Assembly: GCA_964023205.1 (NCBI GenBank)
Contig: OZ026835.1
Location: 57,501-121,500, forward strand
DNA length: 64,000 bases
Origin: Lutraria lutraria
Taxonomy: Eukaryota; Mollusca; Bivalvia; Venerida; Mactridae
Direction: 5' to 3'
Made by a program: the position numbers and the translations under genes. Below the pieces are notes generated by a model. It was not told where the DNA came from and searched no databases. It saw only the letters and a program-made list of their open reading frames with translations. The first letter of the stretch is position 1. Each line of letters begins with the position of its first letter. Shown here one piece after another: positions 35,590-47,365 of this stretch.

Positions 35590-38500
35590 ATTATACCATA
35601 TTTATATAGCCCTTTTTTCATGTAATTACACGTTCAAAAGTGCTGTACAATCAAGATTACGACATGGTTAAAACTATATGTAATGAATACAAACATGTTA
35701 GTCAAAAATGATATGGGTGAAATATATACAACTATTGACAAATTTATAAGTCAACAAATCCACCATTAATTTATGCATACAAGTAAGGTACACAATAATT
35801 CTAAAATGATTCAAGTCCGGTTGGCTTCGTAAGCTGTTTGGCCAGTCCACACGCGCATTACTCCACCAGCCGGTGTTCACTGTTCACTACGCAACTTCAA
35901 TGAATGTTTACTAAAGGTACTTTTAAATTAGTGTTTCAAGAAAAGCGTCAAGATACCACTGCTACGAGAAACCGTCTCCAAAAGTATAAAGATACTACCT
36001 TTAAAGAGACCCCCATACTTCAAAGGAATTAAATACTATGTAAGAAGTAAAACCTAATAGCCTGAGTAAGCTTTTGTAAAATAGTGCGTTTTCAGCGCTT
36101 TCTTGAATGACAGTAGTGTTTTACTGTCTCTGAGTGCTGTTGGCAGTGCATTCCAGAGCTTAGGTGCCGCAGCCGTGAAACATCGATCACCGAACGTGAC
36201 AGTCCTCATCCTCGGCACAACTAGAAGAACAGAGTCATATTTAGACCTAAGCTGTCTTTGTGGAGTATATACTTCCAACATACTTCTGATGTAGCCAGGG
36301 GACTTTCCATTTAGTGCTTTGAATACATGAGTCAACACCTTGTACTCCACTCTGTATTGTACGGGAAGCCAGTGAAGATCCTTCAGCACAGGGGTGATGT
36401 GATTGTAACGTGGTGTCCGTGTGATGAGGCGGGCGGCTGTATTTTGAATATTTTGTAGTTTGTTCAGAATGATTTTTGGGGAACCGCACAGTAACGAATT
36501 GCAGTAATCCAGCCTTGATGTTACTAACGAATTGATAAGGGATTTTGTTGCATCAACAGTCAAATATTGTCTGATTTGACCTATTTGTCTGATCTGCATG
36601 AAACACGACCTTGAAACAGAGTTAACATGTTTATCCATGTCCAAATGTGAATCCAGCATGGCACCGAGGTTTCTCACCATCGATGATGATCTGATCACAG
36701 CGTCGCCAACTTTCACAGTTAGATTCTCGGCTGTTCTGGCATTCCGTTTCGGTACAAACAGGATTACCTCTGTTTTGTCAGCATTTAATTTCAGCAAATT
36801 TGCTTTCATCCAGTGTAAAATATCCTTCAGACAAGCTTCAATTCGTTGTAGTGTTTCATCACGCGAGACGCAATCTTTTGGTTTGAATGCCATATACAAT
36901 TGTGAGTCATCAGCGTAGAAATGATGTTGTAGTTGGTGCTTTCTGCAGATTGCACCCACTGGTTTTGTGTACATGATGTAGTTCTTCGGACCAAGCACAG
37001 AACCCTGTGGTACACTATAGTTCATCAGTACTGGTTTTGAGAGTTCACCATCTATACACACAGTCTGGTAGCAGTCACACAGATAGGATTTCATCCATTC
37101 TAATGGCTTGCCCGTTATACCGAAATGATTTTCAAGTCTGCGTAGGAGAGTGGTGTGATCAATGGTGTCAAATGCTGCTGATAAATCAAGCATTACCAGG
37201 ACCGTAGCTTTATTCTGATCTAGAGAACAAAGGATGTCATTTTGCACACGAAGTAGAGCAGTTTCAGTAGAGTGGAATTTTCTGTATGCGGACTGACGTT
37301 CTTCGTGGAGATTATGCAGTGTTAAATGCTCTTCTAGTTGAGCATCGACTACCTTCTCAAGAACTTTGGAAATGAAAGGTAAGTTTGACACAGGTCTGTA
37401 ATTTTTCAGTACATTTTGATCAAGGCCTGGCTTCTTTATTAGTGGTCTTATTCTGGAGCTTTTAAAAGCAGTGGGCACATAAGCACTTTTGAGTGATGCA
37501 TTGAATATTCTTGTTAATATTGGTAATAGTTCATTTAAGCAATCCTTCAACAGCCATGTTGGTATTGGATCAAGTTCACATGATTTACTTGGTGATCTAT
37601 TTATTAGTTTCCGGATTTCATCCTCAGATGTTGGAGAAAATTCTGATAGTTGCTCTTCTTTGAAGGGTGTTTCGAATTCAGCACAGTCGTCATGTTGGTT
37701 AGATTGAGTACTGGAGGCTATTTCAGTACGTATTCCTTCAATTTTGTTGATGAAGAAGTCACTGAAATCCTGTGCAAGCATCTTAGCAGGTTTACCAGAT
37801 GGTAGCACAACTTCCTTTTCTTCACCCATCAGATGTTTAGTTATCTTGAATAACCCTTTCTGATCACGACCACAGGACTCTACCTTCTCCGTGTAATAGT
37901 TTACTTTGGATTGTTTTAACAATTTGTTGACTGCCGAACATTGATTCCTATATATTTCATGATCTATTGTCAATTTAGTAATTCGCCATTTTCGCTCCAA
38001 TTTTCGTCTCAGATGTTTGGCGTCATGTAGATCTTCAGTGTACCAAGGACAGGAGGGTCTTAAAACTATGGTTTTGGATTTGAGGGGAGCATGCTTGTCA
38101 ATAAGTAATGAAAGTCCATGGGTATACACATCAACAAGTTCATCCACGTCTGATGTGTGCAGTCCACTTTTCCAAATATCTGAGGATTCAATGTCTTTTT
38201 TGAATTTATTGATGTCAATCGATTTTAACTTTCTTAAATTCACAGTTCTTCTGATAGGTGCAGGTTTAGCAGCACATGCATTAAACACTACTGCAAAATG
38301 ATCACGTGACGTCTTTCCACTGTTGTCAGGTAGGCCAGGATCGGATATTTTTACATGTGAGACAGACGTGTCGGTGTCTCTTGTAATTACTACATCCAGT
38401 GTGTGGCCAGCCACATGAGTTGCCCCAGTAACGTGTTGCCGCATGCCGCAAGATTCAAGTATACTAGTAAACTTTACAGAGTCTGAGTTCAAAAGATTGT

Positions 38501-39840
38501 CAAGGTGGATGTTCAGATCCCCAACAACTATGATGTTACTTTCTGTTGTTACAAGTTTGGCCAGAAACGACGGCCACTCATTTTCCAGGAAAGAACTAGT
38601 TTTTAGACCGTTTTTAGTGGTTGGTGGTGGTCTATACACAACAGCCAGACGCAGAGAATAGTTCCTGATGGCTACAATGCATTCCATGTGTTCAAAAGTG
38701 GTGAAAACTTTATCATTGGTGGAAGTTAGAAGCTGAATATCTAGAGCAGTTTTATATACAACTGCAACTCCCCCTCCACGTCCATAGCGAGGCACATGCT
38801 TGATTTTGTAACCATTGGGAACAAGTTCAGCAATGCAAGATTTGTCGGAGGGTCCCCCGAGCCATGTTTCAGTTATAACAACAATATCATAGTCATTAGA
38901 TGATATGTAATCTGAAAGGGCAAGACTTTTGTTTTTGACTGACCTTGGATTTAAACAACACACTTTTATATAAGTTTGGCCTTTGCAAACAGTGAACGAT
39001 TCACATTTGATCCTCTTCAGATCATGAGGTTGGGAATTATTTTCATTTTTAGGATTGGTTCTAGAAGATAAATTTGGCACTATAGTAGATATTTCTTGGG
39101 GAAGTGTTTGAATGTTTTGTAAATTTACACCATCGTTCAGGTCCCATGTGCGTTTATACCGACCCCCTCTTGTACCCCTAAACTTCAGTATTTCTAACTG
39201 TTTTAATATTGTCAATGTATGAAGATCAGGTTTTATAGGTGATAATTTCCCAATCCCATACAGGTAACCCCTATTGTATTGTATAATCCCTGGTATACAA
39301 TGGACCATTTTTGCCTGGGGCAAATACACATTAATATTTTCAGGTAAAAATTGTACTAAAAAGCAAAATATTGACAAAAAACTCAAAATTTCACAAAATC
39401 TACAAACAATTTCAACACAAAAAGTACATGTATACAAAAAGAATACTTCCATAAACATTCACAGCAAATTCCACAGCAATCACAGCAGTAATTCTGTTGA
39501 TTTTAATCCAAAAATAAGAGAGCACAAATGTTGCAGCCTACACTTGGCGCATTACACACAATTATATCCTTCGGAAAGACACACTTTGGCCTTTATTAAC
39601 AGGTGATCTTTATTCGGGGGTCATTTTGTTCTAAATAATCAATGACGGGTTTCATAAAAATGGCCTTTATTCACATGATAGCGTTTTATTTGGAGATGGT
39701 AGCTACAAGGATGTAGCAAATGGGACAATTTTCTCTTGTGTGGTTAATAAAATACTCTTGTGGGGTTGAACAATAGCAAAGAAATATATAAGGAAAAATC
39801 CCATAATGTAGCTCTCGTAAGAACGGCAACAATTTCTTTT
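35590..39840 (-). mobile_element. CR1-like LINE
   Basis: Element around the long coding region at 36054-39458, oriented to the left. Its 3' end near 35590-35660 has the motif TTGTACAGCACTTTTGAACG and ATATAGCC-type 3' UTR words seen in many marine invertebrate CR1-group LINEs. No separate ORF1 is visible; sequence right of 39458 may be 5' UTR but the border is uncertain. Confidence 0.7.
36054..39458 (-). CDS. LINE ORF2: AP-endonuclease and reverse transcriptase
   Basis: Nicks target DNA and copies the LINE RNA into it. 1134 codons with no internal stop. Endonuclease signatures: CLNPRSVKNK, ITETWLGG, GRGGGVAVVY, VVYRPP, VVGDLNIHLD and SRDHFAVV (about residues 165-390). Reverse transcriptase: KNYRPVSNLPFISKVLE, LDLSAAFDTIDHTTLL, YSVPQGSVLGP and the catalytic HFYADDSQLY, followed by a CR1-type C-terminus (LPVQYRVEYKVLTHVFKAL). 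The first 130 residues are hydrophobic then basic and may not all be translated; an internal Met is possible. The open frame with all catalytic motifs makes this the best preserved retrotransposon in the window. Confidence 0.85.
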   Translation of the reverse strand: MFMEVFFLYTCTFCVEIVCRFCEILSFLSIFCFLVQFLPENINVYLPQAKMVHCIPGIIQYNRGYLYGIGKLSPIKPDLHTLTILKQLEILKFRGTRGGRYKRTWDLNDGVNLQNIQTLPQEISTIVPNLSSRTNPKNENNSQPHDLKRIKCESFTVCKGQTYIKVCCLNPRSVKNKSLALSDYISSNDYDIVVITETWLGGPSDKSCIAELVPNGYKIKHVPRYGRGGGVAVVYKTALDIQLLTSTNDKVFTTFEHMECIVAIRNYSLRLAVVYRPPPTTKNGLKTSSFLENEWPSFLAKLVTTESNIIVVGDLNIHLDNLLNSDSVKFTSILESCGMRQHVTGATHVAGHTLDVVITRDTDTSVSHVKISDPGLPDNSGKTSRDHFAVVFNACAAKPAPIRRTVNLRKLKSIDINKFKKDIESSDIWKSGLHTSDVDELVDVYTHGLSLLIDKHAPLKSKTIVLRPSCPWYTEDLHDAKHLRRKLERKWRITKLTIDHEIYRNQCSAVNKLLKQSKVNYYTEKVESCGRDQKGLFKITKHLMGEEKEVVLPSGKPAKMLAQDFSDFFINKIEGIRTEIASSTQSNQHDDCAEFETPFKEEQLSEFSPTSEDEIRKLINRSPSKSCELDPIPTWLLKDCLNELLPILTRIFNASLKSAYVPTAFKSSRIRPLIKKPGLDQNVLKNYRPVSNLPFISKVLEKVVDAQLEEHLTLHNLHEERQSAYRKFHSTETALLRVQNDILCSLDQNKATVLVMLDLSAAFDTIDHTTLLRRLENHFGITGKPLEWMKSYLCDCYQTVCIDGELSKPVLMNYSVPQGSVLGPKNYIMYTKPVGAICRKHQLQHHFYADDSQLYMAFKPKDCVSRDETLQRIEACLKDILHWMKANLLKLNADKTEVILFVPKRNARTAENLTVKVGDAVIRSSSMVRNLGAMLDSHLDMDKHVNSVSRSCFMQIRQIGQIRQYLTVDATKSLINSLVTSRLDYCNSLLCGSPKIILNKLQNIQNTAARLITRTPRYNHITPVLKDLHWLPVQYRVEYKVLTHVFKALNGKSPGYIRSMLEVYTPQRQLRSKYDSVLLVVPRMRTVTFGDRCFTAAAPKLWNALPTALRDSKTLLSFKKALKTHYFTKAYSGY

Positions 39841-40140
39841 AACAACATCTCCTTCTTAAGCAGTTGGCCAATTTCAACGAAACTTTACAGGGATGCTCCT
39901 TGCATCCAAAATTGTAGAAAAAGTAAATTTCATTTAAAACTTTGGTTGCCATGACAACCAATATTTTAAACAAATCTTGATATTTGGTGTGTAGCATTGT
40001 CTAATGGACCTCTACCCAGGTGTACAAATTATGTTCCTGGGGTCACTCGATTAGGCTCATATAGGGGAAAAGGAAAAATGTTTTTCTCCAAGGGTCTTTT
40101 TTCTGGTGAGCGATCATAGGGCCATCATGGCCAACTTGTT
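39838..40140 (+). mobile_element. Fragment of an AGCTCACC-type repeat
   Basis: Short 3' fragment with CATCTCCTTCTTAAGCAGTT, GTCTAATGGACCTCTACC and the terminal GGGCCATCATGGCCAACTTGTT-like end, where the final hairpin has lost its last bases. The 5' end is missing next to the LINE. Confidence 0.6.
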
Positions 40141-41700
40141 ATATCTTAGTTATTATTTTATCCATTGACCTTATTTGCTATGAATGCAGTGATAAAAAGA
40201 ATTCAGTATCTCCTATTGCGGAATAATGCTTGTGTACGAACGTTTACAGTCACTTGCTAAATGGAGGAACAGGTTAGACAAGATGAGTAACCAAAGATAA
40301 ACGGTTTTAAAAGCTAAATATGTTGATTTCTTATATCTAGGTTCTCAGTCCAGAGGCTAGTAAACCATAGTCATGCTTTAGGTTACTTGACAAAAATAAA
40401 TTTGGTTGGTCGAATTTTTGTTGTTTGGTCAAGACCTTGTGCGAGACTGCGAGGTACGATTCATTCCTAAATGTAGTCGTATATTGGATTTTGTCATCCG
40501 AGATTGTGTCGCCGCCAAATCGTAAGGTCGGTCGAGTACACACAACAACATAATTATGTCCATAAAATACTTTTCTTTTAAACTAATACTACGGTGGGCA
40601 GTGAAAAATTAAAGCTCTACATTATTTACACATTCAACCTTTATGTCAAACCTAGTTTAATTTAATCTGATACGTGACGTATCTCATGACATGTGAGTGC
40701 AGTTTTAAACAATACGAACATTAATGTCGATAAAAATGTTTCTTTGACGAATATCAGAAAATTATTCTTTTCTTGCTAAAACAACGTGCCCTCTCATTGA
40801 TTAGATAAGCTTAAAATACAATATGTATCCTAACTGGAATATTACCAAATGTTGTGTTTGGTACCATAAATATAGATAATTTGAAAATGAAATTACATGT
40901 TAAGCTGCGACGCGTCTATCATATAAAATACATAATTATCATACTCAAAAGACATTAATGCCCTGTTAGCATAAAACGAGATTATCGTATCACATTTATC
41001 TTCTGTTTATGTACGGACAGACAGAGACATTCCGATCCAACATCAGCCCTAGAACACGAATTACTAGATGGAGATGGAAGTAGAATTTGGAGAAAAAGAC
41101 TATGGACAGAAAACCAATGGACAAAATGAAAACATTTTGAGCGAAATAAATTGGAAAGAAAGAAGTTTTTACAGCAAATAATTGGGGTAATGACTTGTAT
41201 ATTCAAGAGACAAGCAATATTGGAACTGAACGCGAATGTGGATATTAATAAATTTTGGAAATGAATAGAAATGACCAAACAAATAGAAAAGACATACATA
41301 TACTAGTAAATAGAAACAGGAGAGGAAATAATATGAAGAATGATGAAATTGTGAAGGACAGAACATGATAAGGTAAAGGGACAATTTCGGACTATGACAA
41401 TGTAATATTCCTACATCATAAGAACACTTATTTAAGTGAATCCTTTAATGATTTCTTATTTATCATGTATAGTCAGAACAAGCGAATATTTTTACACAAT
41501 ATCAATTTTGAACATAAGGGTCTGTGTTCATAAAACCTGACACCCGTCTCCTTGCTCAAAACTAAAAAATGTTGTTTTCAATATTCCCAAGTTAATTACA
41601 ATAAGTTTATAACACTAATCCGATGTAGTTCTGTATACATACAATTTAACGAATAGTGCTTTAATAGTGCTTTAATCTACAAAATGCATCAACTTGGTAT
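40141..41700. other. Gene-poor DNA
   Basis: No gene, RNA or repeat is supported. Open frames on the minus strand at 40982-41384 are low-complexity. Confidence 0.4.
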
Positions 41701-41712
41701 TAAAGGAAAGTT

Positions 41713-43125
41713 TTGAAACTGATCATAGATAGCTTCACTGAAATATCAAGTTCCGTCTTAGTAAATGGCATCATGTCAAATAGATTCCAAATTAGGCAAA
41801 GTTGTCGACAAGGGGGAATACTGTCTACATGGAGTTATCTACTCTTTATTGATGAACTTTTAAATACATTAGAGATAAGTGGTCACGGACTATCTGTTGG
41901 TAATATCTCATGTGGCAATCCTACATTAGCTGATGACTTAACGCTTTTATGCCCATCAAAAACAGCACTAGAAAAAAACCTCTACATCGTCAATACTTAC
42001 GCTAACAAGTGGGGCTATGAGTTCAATTATGACAAATGTTGTCTGATGAAATTCGGCAAACGTGTGATAAACAATTTTACGGTCAAATTTGGTTCCTCGG
42101 AAATATCATCTTCTAGCATTGCCACTCATGTAGGCATAAAACTTAACAGTGCACTAAATGTGAGAGACACTATTGAGAATATAATCCGTAAAGGACAATC
42201 TTCATTATATTCTGTGCTTGCTATAGAAAGCAAAACTGGAGACGTGAATCCTATTCGAATGGCATCCATTGTGCGTTCTGTAACATTGTCAACTTTACTG
42301 TACGGTGCTGAACTATGGCATAATATGTCGTCGGCAGACCTTCGAAAAGTTCAAAGATTTCAGAAGATGGCCGCGAAAAAAAACCAACACCTCCCCGATC
42401 CTACAAGAACCGACATGGCACTGAGTACCCTAGGCTGGCATCCACTCGACGCCGACATAGCGAAGAGAAAACTGTCCTTCCTGCAGAAACTATGTACCAT
42501 GCCTACACATACCACTACTCGACAGTTATTCAACTTCAGACTGAATCTGTACACAACTAAAGGCTTCCGTAACCAACTAGGTTTCATTCCAGATGTATGT
42601 AAGATACTTGTTTTGTATGGACTTTTCAACTATTTAACATTGTATCTTCAAAACGCTGTCTTTCCAAATAAATATTCATGGAAAAACATAGTATCAAAAG
42701 CAATTCACAAAATTCAATTGAATAAATGGAAATATAGAGTAAAAAGTGACAGTGGATTCAAAAGATTTTTATCTCTACATAATACAGTGAAACCATTACA
42801 TTTATGGTTATATCCATGTACCAATAGTGAAATAATCCATGTTATCTCATCAGTTCGTGTTCTGCTGTCTAGGTCTTTCAACAACAAATTAATATGCAAA
42901 ATGTGTAAATCTGAAACAGATGATATCTATTGACATCTACTTGCCGAATGCATTATGTTTGCTAAGGATAGATCAGAATTTATAGACAATATAAGCAGCC
43001 AAATAAATTCTTCAACGGCAGACTTCCTACGACACTCAAATGCTGAACTTTTCATTCAGTCAATCTTTGATCCGTCTTCCAAGTACAGCCATGTTCATTA
43101 TATCACAAGCACTTTTTTAACTTAA
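41713..43125 (+). pseudogene. 5'-truncated LINE reverse transcriptase
   Basis: 406 codons beginning inside RT (FQIRQSCRQGGILSTWSYLL, the catalytic LADDLTLLCPS) and continuing through thumb and C-terminal domain (LSTLLYGAELW, KMAAKKNQHLPDPTRTDM, and LICKMCKSETDDIY leading into a Cys/His motif). A TGA at 42931-42933 interrupts the frame, which then continues with HLLAECIMFAKDR to a stop near 43124. It lacks the endonuclease and RT fingers. Different clade from the CR1-like copy; the clade is not resolved. Confidence 0.7.
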
Positions 43126-45400
43126 GTTGCAAATTCACTCACAAAGTATATGTGACATATTGCAACAAGAGTTAATCTCAGTATGAGACAAGCATCACTG
43201 TAATGTAATCATACCTTAAATTTGATCTTAACACTTTCGAATTTCGGTTAAGACAAATGAAATAAGGAATTGTATTAAGATGCACATAAAAAGCTGCAAT
43301 ATACAAATAGAAATTGTGTTACTAACTTTCTTTATCTATATATCTATTTAACGTGTTAAATTAAATACACGTTCATCTTATTTATTGTACATATACATGT
43401 CATGAAAATGAACATATTTGTATTCTTTCACTTTCCTTATAAATCATTGTAATTTATGTACAATATGTATGATATTTATATGCAATTGTAAATCACTGAA
43501 AAGTGGAAATAAAGAGTATATATATACAATGTATAAAGTAATTGAGATTTTAACAGATACTAGTCAAGACCTAGGTTTTGGAAATTAACAATAGTCGTAC
43601 TCTGTGTGAAGATTATGTATTCTTAATTTAAGTTGTCTCAGATAGTTGCTTGATTGAAGCTGAACGTAGTGAAACAATACATGTGTTTATCATACGTATG
43701 TAGCTCGAAGCTTGTTGTAAAGATCAGTAGCAACATTATTAACCTGATTGTCACACAAGGCTATAACTTTAATTACGCTGATAAGAATGTTCCAACATAA
43801 TTGACATTTAATTGCCTTCTGTTTTCAAAAGGTATCACAAACTTTAGAGATAAATTGTAAAGTTTTATTCCGATAATAAAATTGTATCGTGTACATCAAA
43901 ATGTGTTCATAACATTTATTGCATTTTGATTACGTACATAGGTCGAGATAACACTTCCTTAAACTTCTTTTACTTTACACCGGTGACATTTATGATTGAG
44001 AAAAACCTCGTGTGCAGTTTGAATGATTGTTGCTGGAATATAGGAGAAGGTGTATCCTTAGTAGGATCATCCGCAAGCGTTAAATATCCTTTTCTTTTGT
44101 TTCAACTTTAAAGTGCGCCACACTTTTCTGCCATGTAGCTTAGTTGTCCTGAGTGTGTACGAGTACATTTATTTACAAAAACTGTCATTTAGTAGTTCAA
44201 TGTGAGCGTCCTTTTAAGCACAGTTTATATCATTCGTGCATGTTTGTTTCCTTTGTCAATAGTCAGATTGACAAAGAAGACGTAAACAATAAAAAAGGAA
44301 TCAAAGCTCTGAAGGCACTGCTGTTGTTCGAAACTACAAAGCAGTCGAATCAAAGTTGAATTTCTTTGTAGGATGAGGTATTGGTCTGAGAAAATTGAAA
44401 CTGAACGATAGTTTAGCTTTCAATAGCCTTCACTCACTCGATGTAAATAGTGTAGTCTTCTGAGGTAAGGGGTTGTCTAGAGTTGTTTACAACTGTTTTG
44501 TATTACTCGATTACGATTTTGCATAGCCATCTGATTTTGACTTGAATGCACATAATATTTGAAATTGCATTCATGGCATTGAATTGTAAATTGGAACTAT
44601 TTTCGCAGGCGGGAGGTTAATGGAAGCTCTTCGGTATGTACATAGGGAAAAAATATCGATTTTGAGAATTTGTCTCTATGAGAAGTTCTTAACCTTGTGT
44701 TCGTATCGAACAACAAAAACAAATTAAAATAATATATCGTATCATTTTCATTCAATTCTAAGTGACCTTGCATATCTTATTAAAGTAAGTGCATATCATC
44801 TTTAATGTTTTACTCAGCATTACCATTCAACAAGCACACATTTTACAACAAAGCAGTGCTTTGATTCCGATGATAATTGCCAATATTTGATATTGTTATG
44901 CACCACAATAAAAGTTGAAATATCTTACAGTAACAATTTTACATCAATTTTGTTATTAAATACATATCTTGAGAAGGTAATTTACAATAATTTAAACCTA
45001 ACAAAAGTTAGCACCTGCTTATCGTATAAAACACCTACATTTTTTTCTTTCAATATTTGTAATGCAAGCATGTAAGTTACCGATTGTATGCATTGCATTG
45101 ATAGTTTGAGGTATCAAACAATTATTTTCAACATTAAATTATTTGTAGGAATTTATGACAAGAAACGAACCACACAAAATATGAGATTAAAACAAATTTA
45201 GGGAAATTACGATCGCCGTTCCACAAATAACACTAGTTCCTCGACGTAAGAAACGATTAACATAAATAATGCAACACAAAGTGTCATCATGCACTTTATA
45301 CTGACATAGACTGTTACAGAGCCATAGACGATTAAGTAAGACAACGTATGCCAACATAGAGTATAATACAACTATATAGGATCAAATAAGCCAACATATA
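43126..45400. other. Gene-poor AT-rich DNA
   Basis: Nothing supported beyond short random open frames. Confidence 0.4.
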
Positions 45401-45409
45401 TGCCAACAT

Positions 45410-45760
45410 ATACTGTATACGTTGAAATTTTGGCGGTGGTTTAATGTTCGCTATTTTGGCGGTTGATAGGTTTCAAAACCCCGCCAACAATTCACACCGC
45501 AGACATATAACACCGCCAATAATAGCAAAACAAATAACTTGACTTAAGCTACGAATAATTTATCAGTGGTTAAATATGCAAATATAAGCAAATTATTTAT
45601 ACTTTTGTATATGTACATAAAATGGCATATGTAATTGTCGTTATCAAAAAAAGAAAGAGAATGCATGGTTTTATTTTGGCTGATTTATAAGAAATCGCCA
45701 ATTCTTGACCACCGCCAATATTTAACTTTTCAAAAAACGCCAAATTTTAGTAGTATTAAG
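45410..45760. repeat. Possible MITE with TTTTGGCGG inverted motifs
   Basis: GAAATTTTGGCGGTGGTTTAA near 45425 and a related inverted text near 45700-45750 (CACCGCCAATATTTAAC, CGCCAAATTTTAG), with further CCGCCAA words between. This looks like a small decayed inverted-repeat element. Ends and target duplication are not resolved. Confidence 0.4.
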
Positions 45761-45896
45761 GAGCTATAGATGATTGCATAAACAACATAATAGCAACCTA
45801 GAGTATCATAGAGTTATTGGTGTTTCCAAAACAACATAATGACAACATATAGTATCATAGTTATAGATGACTACATAAACAACTACAACTCTTCTA

Positions 45897-47242
45897 TACG
45901 GAATACTGTTAGTGCCATGTCGAATGTCGTCCGTCGCCCCACAAACGCGACACACGACAACGCGATACGACAATGCGACAGCGCGATACGACAATGCGAC
46001 AACGCGATACGACGCTCGACAATGCGATACGACGGACGACAATGCGATACGACATTTGTCAAAATGTCGTGATGTTGAGTGGCCAATTTTGGCACGATAT
46101 ATTACAATGTCGTATCGCGTTGTCGAGCGTCGTATCGCGTTGTCGCATTGTCGTATCGCGTTGTCGCATTGTCGTATCGCGTTGTCGTGTATGCATTAAC
46201 GAATTCATTGTTTTCTGATTAATTACTGGCAGTTTGTTTGCATTAACAGTTATATAAACTAGTGATGACTGCCAAATGCATATCTATATATATATATTTT
46301 CATGAGGTCAATATACAGGAATCAGCCATCTTTAGAATTTACAGCTTCGTCGTGGAAACATTTCTATCCAATGGAGTTACTTTTGTATCTTTGTGTTTGT
46401 TCTTCAATAGTCAATACACGTATTAAAACGTTCAGTTGTTCATTACAAACGTTAAAGAATAACGCATATGCGCAAATGAAACCAGCACATGTATAAACTA
46501 CCACAAATATTACTTATATATCATATAATGACAATTCATCAACAACCCTTGTTAATATGAAAAAAAAACATACATAAGAAACTAGCAGACGCCATCCTAC
46601 CGCGCGTGTTAGACGATGAAAAGGTAACTTTTGTTCAGGTCAGGTGCGAGTAAATTTTATTGTCGCAACTATCGAAGCGAACGGCGGTATTTATTTAAGT
46701 GAACACCGGTCGACGCACGACAACGCGATACGACATTTTCAAAATGTCGTATCGGGTTGTCGAGCGTCGTATCGCGTTGTCGCAATGTCGTATCGCGTTG
46801 TCGCATGTCATGGTATGGACGCATAGGCGACACACGACAACGCGATACGACATCACGACATTTGGACGAATGTCGTATCGCATTGTCGAGCGTCGTGTCG
46901 CATTGTCGAGCGTCGTATCGCGTTGTCGTGCGTCGCATGTCGCTGAGATGCAGGACACGGCGCACGACAACGCGATACGACAATGCGACAACGCGACAAC
47001 TTGATACGACGCTCGACAACGCGATACGACATTGTCATATATCGTGCCAAAATTGGCCACTCAACATCACGACATTTTGACAAATGTCGTATCGCATTGT
47101 CGTCCGTCGTATCGCATTGTCGAGCGTCGTATCGCGTTGTCGCATTGTCGTATCGCGTTGTCGCATTGTCGTATCGCGTTGTCTTGCGTCGCGTTTGTGG
47201 GGCGACGGACGACATTCGACATGGCACTAACAGGATTCCGTA
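45897..47242. mobile_element. Foldback-like element with CGATACGAC tandem arms
   Basis: Outer inverted repeat: TACGGAATACTGTTAGTGCC at 45897 pairs with the complement ending at 47242. Arms of about 300 bp (45897-46195 and 46960-47242) are near-perfect complements and include the unique word GGCCAATTTTGGCACGATAT. The arms are built from a period-21 unit, for example TATCGCGTTGTCGCATTGTCG, and its complement. A third palindromic module lies at 46715-46945. The middle (46200-46700) is unrelated AT-rich DNA. Repeated open frames on both strands are products of the repeat period. The architecture resembles Drosophila FB elements. Confidence 0.75.
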
Positions 47243-47365
47243 CTTCTTCGTGAACTTCCACCAGGACACACACTACGTGTCGACGCTAATGGACGTATCA
47301 AGTCGCGCACTCCGCAGCATCATCCCGAACACATGACCACCTAGGATACAACCCGTTCGAATAAA

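Noticed and set aside
45806..47336. Many repetitive open frames (SYRVVALSYRVVA-like) on both strands
   Set aside because: The period-21 repeat keeps all frames open on both strands; no coding signal beyond the repeat.
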